DNA of 64,000 nt from Bacteroidaceae bacterium. Lineage in GTDB: Bacteria; Bacteroidota; Bacteroidia; Bacteroidales; Bacteroidaceae. The number at the start of each line of letters is the position of its first letter. Position 1 is the first letter of the stretch. Under the pieces are notes generated by a model. The model worked only from the letters and a program-made list of their open reading frames with translations, was not told the DNA's origin and made no database searches. The translations under genes and the position numbers were made by a program. The stretch is taken from contig JAFZWQ010000032.1 of the NCBI GenBank assembly GCA_017617235.1, positions 78,901-142,900 of the forward strand, written 5' to 3'. This document shows, in pieces, positions 62,676 to 64,000 of the stretch.

Positions 62676-63745
62676 ATGAAACGAATCGTACTTCTCATCC
62701 TCATTTTCAATTTTCAATTTTCAATTTAGCAAAGGCCCAAACCGAGGTCAGCAACTTCGTACCTGGCTCCACCATCGACGGAGTCAACTATTTCCTGCCC
62801 CAAACGGCACTGCGCATAACGGTCGTTGCCGAGAAAAGTGTCACCACACCTGGCGACCTGAACAAATACGCCTTCCGCTACCTGCGTTTGCAGGATGTGC
62901 CCACAGAATCCAAGACTTCGTGGAAAATCAAAAAAATCGACGTAGAACCCTATGGTGTGCCCGACAAATCGAAGGCATATAACATAAAACTGAAGAGCAA
63001 GACGGTAGCCCCGCTGGTATCCCTCACCCACGACGGAATCCTGCTTTCCATCAACACCGAAGCCGAGGAAAGCATACTGCCCGCACTGCCCCAGGGCATC
63101 CCTGCGCCACAGCCGCTGAATCCCAAGCAGTATATGAACCAGGAAATCCTGTCGGCAGGCAGTTCCGCCAAGATGGCAGAGCTCTGCGCCCAGGAAATCT
63201 ACGACATGCGCGACAGCCGAAACGCCCTGATTCGTGGCGAAGCCGACAATACGCCCAAGGACGGCGAACAGTTGAAACTGATGCTCACCCAACTCGACAC
63301 CCAGACACAGGCCCTGGAACAGCTGTTTGCAGGACACACCGAAACCAGCACCGAAGTCTTCAGCTTCAACTACGTGCCCCAGCAGGAAACGGAACGCGAC
63401 GTACTGTTCCGCTTCTCCCAGTTCTCGGGCGTTGTGGACAGAGACGACCTTTCGGGTCAGCCCATATACATCAGCATTCAGAACATGGGCAATCTGCCCC
63501 CCAAACAGGAAGACTACGAAGCCCTCAAGAAGAAAGCCAAGATGGTGCAGGGCATATACTATAATGTACCCGCACGCGAGGCCATCACCATCTTCGACAT
63601 CAACCAAACCCTGCTAAAGGCCGAATGCAACATGGGACAGTTTGGCTACACGGAAATCCTGAGCGACATCCTCTTCAACAAAAAGACCACCACCCGTGTC
63701 ACCTTCTACCAGGACAACGGTGCCATCAAGAAACTTGAACAGTAA
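62676..63745 (+). CDS. DUF4831-family exported protein, frame broken in a 7-bp repeat (phase-off)
   Basis: The ATG at 62676 opens a clear signal peptide (MKRIVLLILIFNFQFSI) that hits TAG at 62727. The mature protein (AKAQTEVSNFVPGSTIDG onward, then a DUF4831 pattern to TAA 63745) is open in another frame from 62729. The break lies in three tandem copies of TTTTCAA. One more copy would give one frame of 358 residues whose signal peptide continues FNLAKAQ; one copy in total would also work. Mature sequence has no internal stops or decay, so this looks like a switchable gene in its off state. A sequencing error is the main alternative. Function of DUF4831 is unknown. Confidence 0.75.
62704..62727. 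repeat. Heptanucleotide repeat inside a signal peptide
   Basis: TTTTCAA three times, then TTT, at the point where the reading frame of the DUF4831 gene is lost. Confidence 0.85.
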
Positions 63746-63746
63746 G

Positions 63747-63792
63747 AAAACTCAAATAAATTTGGTTTTTCGCTCGATTTGCACTATCTTTG
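63747..63792 (+). repeat. 46-bp promoter-bearing repeat, copy 1
   Basis: Identical to 63830-63875. It includes TTTG (63761-63764), 20 bases and TATCTTTG (63785-63792). Confidence 0.9.
63761..63792 (+). promoter_or_regulatory. Upstream tRNA-Thr promoter
   Basis: Exact TTTG-N20-TATCTTTG. A transcript from here would include a CGAG...CTCG hairpin before reaching the second promoter. Confidence 0.65.
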
Positions 63793-63829
63793 AGTTTCCT
63801 CGAGCCTCCAAGATAGGCGGCATCTCGGA

Positions 63830-63875
63830 AAAACTCAAATAAATTTGGTTTTTCGCTCGATTTGCACTATCTTTG
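63830..63875 (+). repeat. 46-bp promoter-bearing repeat, copy 2
   Basis: Second copy, 83 bp after the first, ending 20 bases before the tRNA. Confidence 0.9.
63844..63875 (+). promoter_or_regulatory. Proximal tRNA-Thr promoter
   Basis: TTTG (63844-63847), 20 bases, TATCTTTG (63868-63875). Confidence 0.75.
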
Positions 63876-63895
63876 CAGCCGTTTTGAGAAATGTT

Positions 63896-63967
<72 letters not shown>

Positions 63968-64000
63968 CACAAACAAAAGGCGCCATCCCCACCGGATAGC

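Noticed and set aside
62726-63607. 293-residue open frame on the minus strand over the DUF4831 gene
   Set aside because: The plus-strand frame has the family pattern; the antisense frame only reflects codon bias.

Overview
The window reads as a Bacteroidales chromosome, most likely a Prevotella-type member of the Prevotellaceae. The support is: a primary sigma factor of 286 residues without region 1.1, many promoters of the Bacteroidetes form TTTG-N19/20-TAnnTTTG, a tmRNA whose tag reads GENNYALAA, type IX secretion (T9SS) C-terminal sorting domains plus a T9SS plug-type protein, FimB/Mfa2, DUF1460, DUF4831 and DUF6359 proteins, and RNA genes without an encoded 3' CCA. No phage, integrase, transposase or CRISPR array was seen. 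The content is mostly core metabolism and envelope genes, with one exopolysaccharide locus.

Layout. 1-7.3 kb: the start of a secreted glycosidase-like gene, pyruvate:ferredoxin oxidoreductase, an AAA-type ATPase with its own near-leaderless promoter, and NADP glutamate dehydrogenase. 7.3-15.9 kb: a minus-strand operon running proS, nhaC, two AmpG-like MFS transporters and a 996-residue PEP/pyruvate-binding protein. 16.0-19.6 kb: plus-strand envelope genes (OmpA lipoprotein, mtgA, DUF1460 amidase-like protein, T9SS plug-type protein). 19.6-22.7 kb: rpoD followed on the same strand by an exported protein, an HprK-like kinase, an S26-type peptidase and a PqqD-like protein, with ATGA overlaps at three of four junctions. 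22.8-27.8 kb: htrA, RNase P RNA, a YihY-type membrane protein, a FimB/Mfa2 lipoprotein, a 48-residue membrane protein and a DUF6359 lipoprotein. 28.0-38.5 kb: two very large secreted proteins with T9SS sorting domains flanking an MBOAT/SGNH acyltransferase pair. 38.5-42.4 kb: HAD phosphatase, RNase Y, ZapA, a small coiled-coil protein and two poorly characterised genes. 42.5-54.0 kb: an exopolysaccharide locus (wzi and a lipocalin-like lipoprotein on plus; initiating sugar transferase, Wza-like, Wzz-like, Wzx, Wzy and three glycosyltransferases on minus). 54.1-64.0 kb: tmRNA, a stand-alone AICAR transformylase, two lipoproteins that share an identical signal-peptide DNA segment, an AraC/TPR regulator, the hpt-adk-obgE operon, nnrD, a frame-disrupted DUF4831 gene and tRNA-Thr behind a duplicated promoter.

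Most notable. (1) The DUF4831 gene at 62.7 kb has three copies of a 7-bp repeat inside its signal peptide and is out of frame; four copies (or one) would restore it, which is the arrangement of a phase-variable gene. (2) Degenerate 7-bp tandem repeats with different units recur at about a dozen gene boundaries. (3) The rpoD-linked PqqD/S26 peptidase/HprK-like kinase cassette has the parts of a peptide-modifying system but no evident precursor. (4) A 46-bp promoter-bearing repeat is duplicated in front of tRNA-Thr. (5) Three 23-bp-spaced palindromes lie at 27.9 kb. All functions are inferred from reading the sequence; no searches were run.
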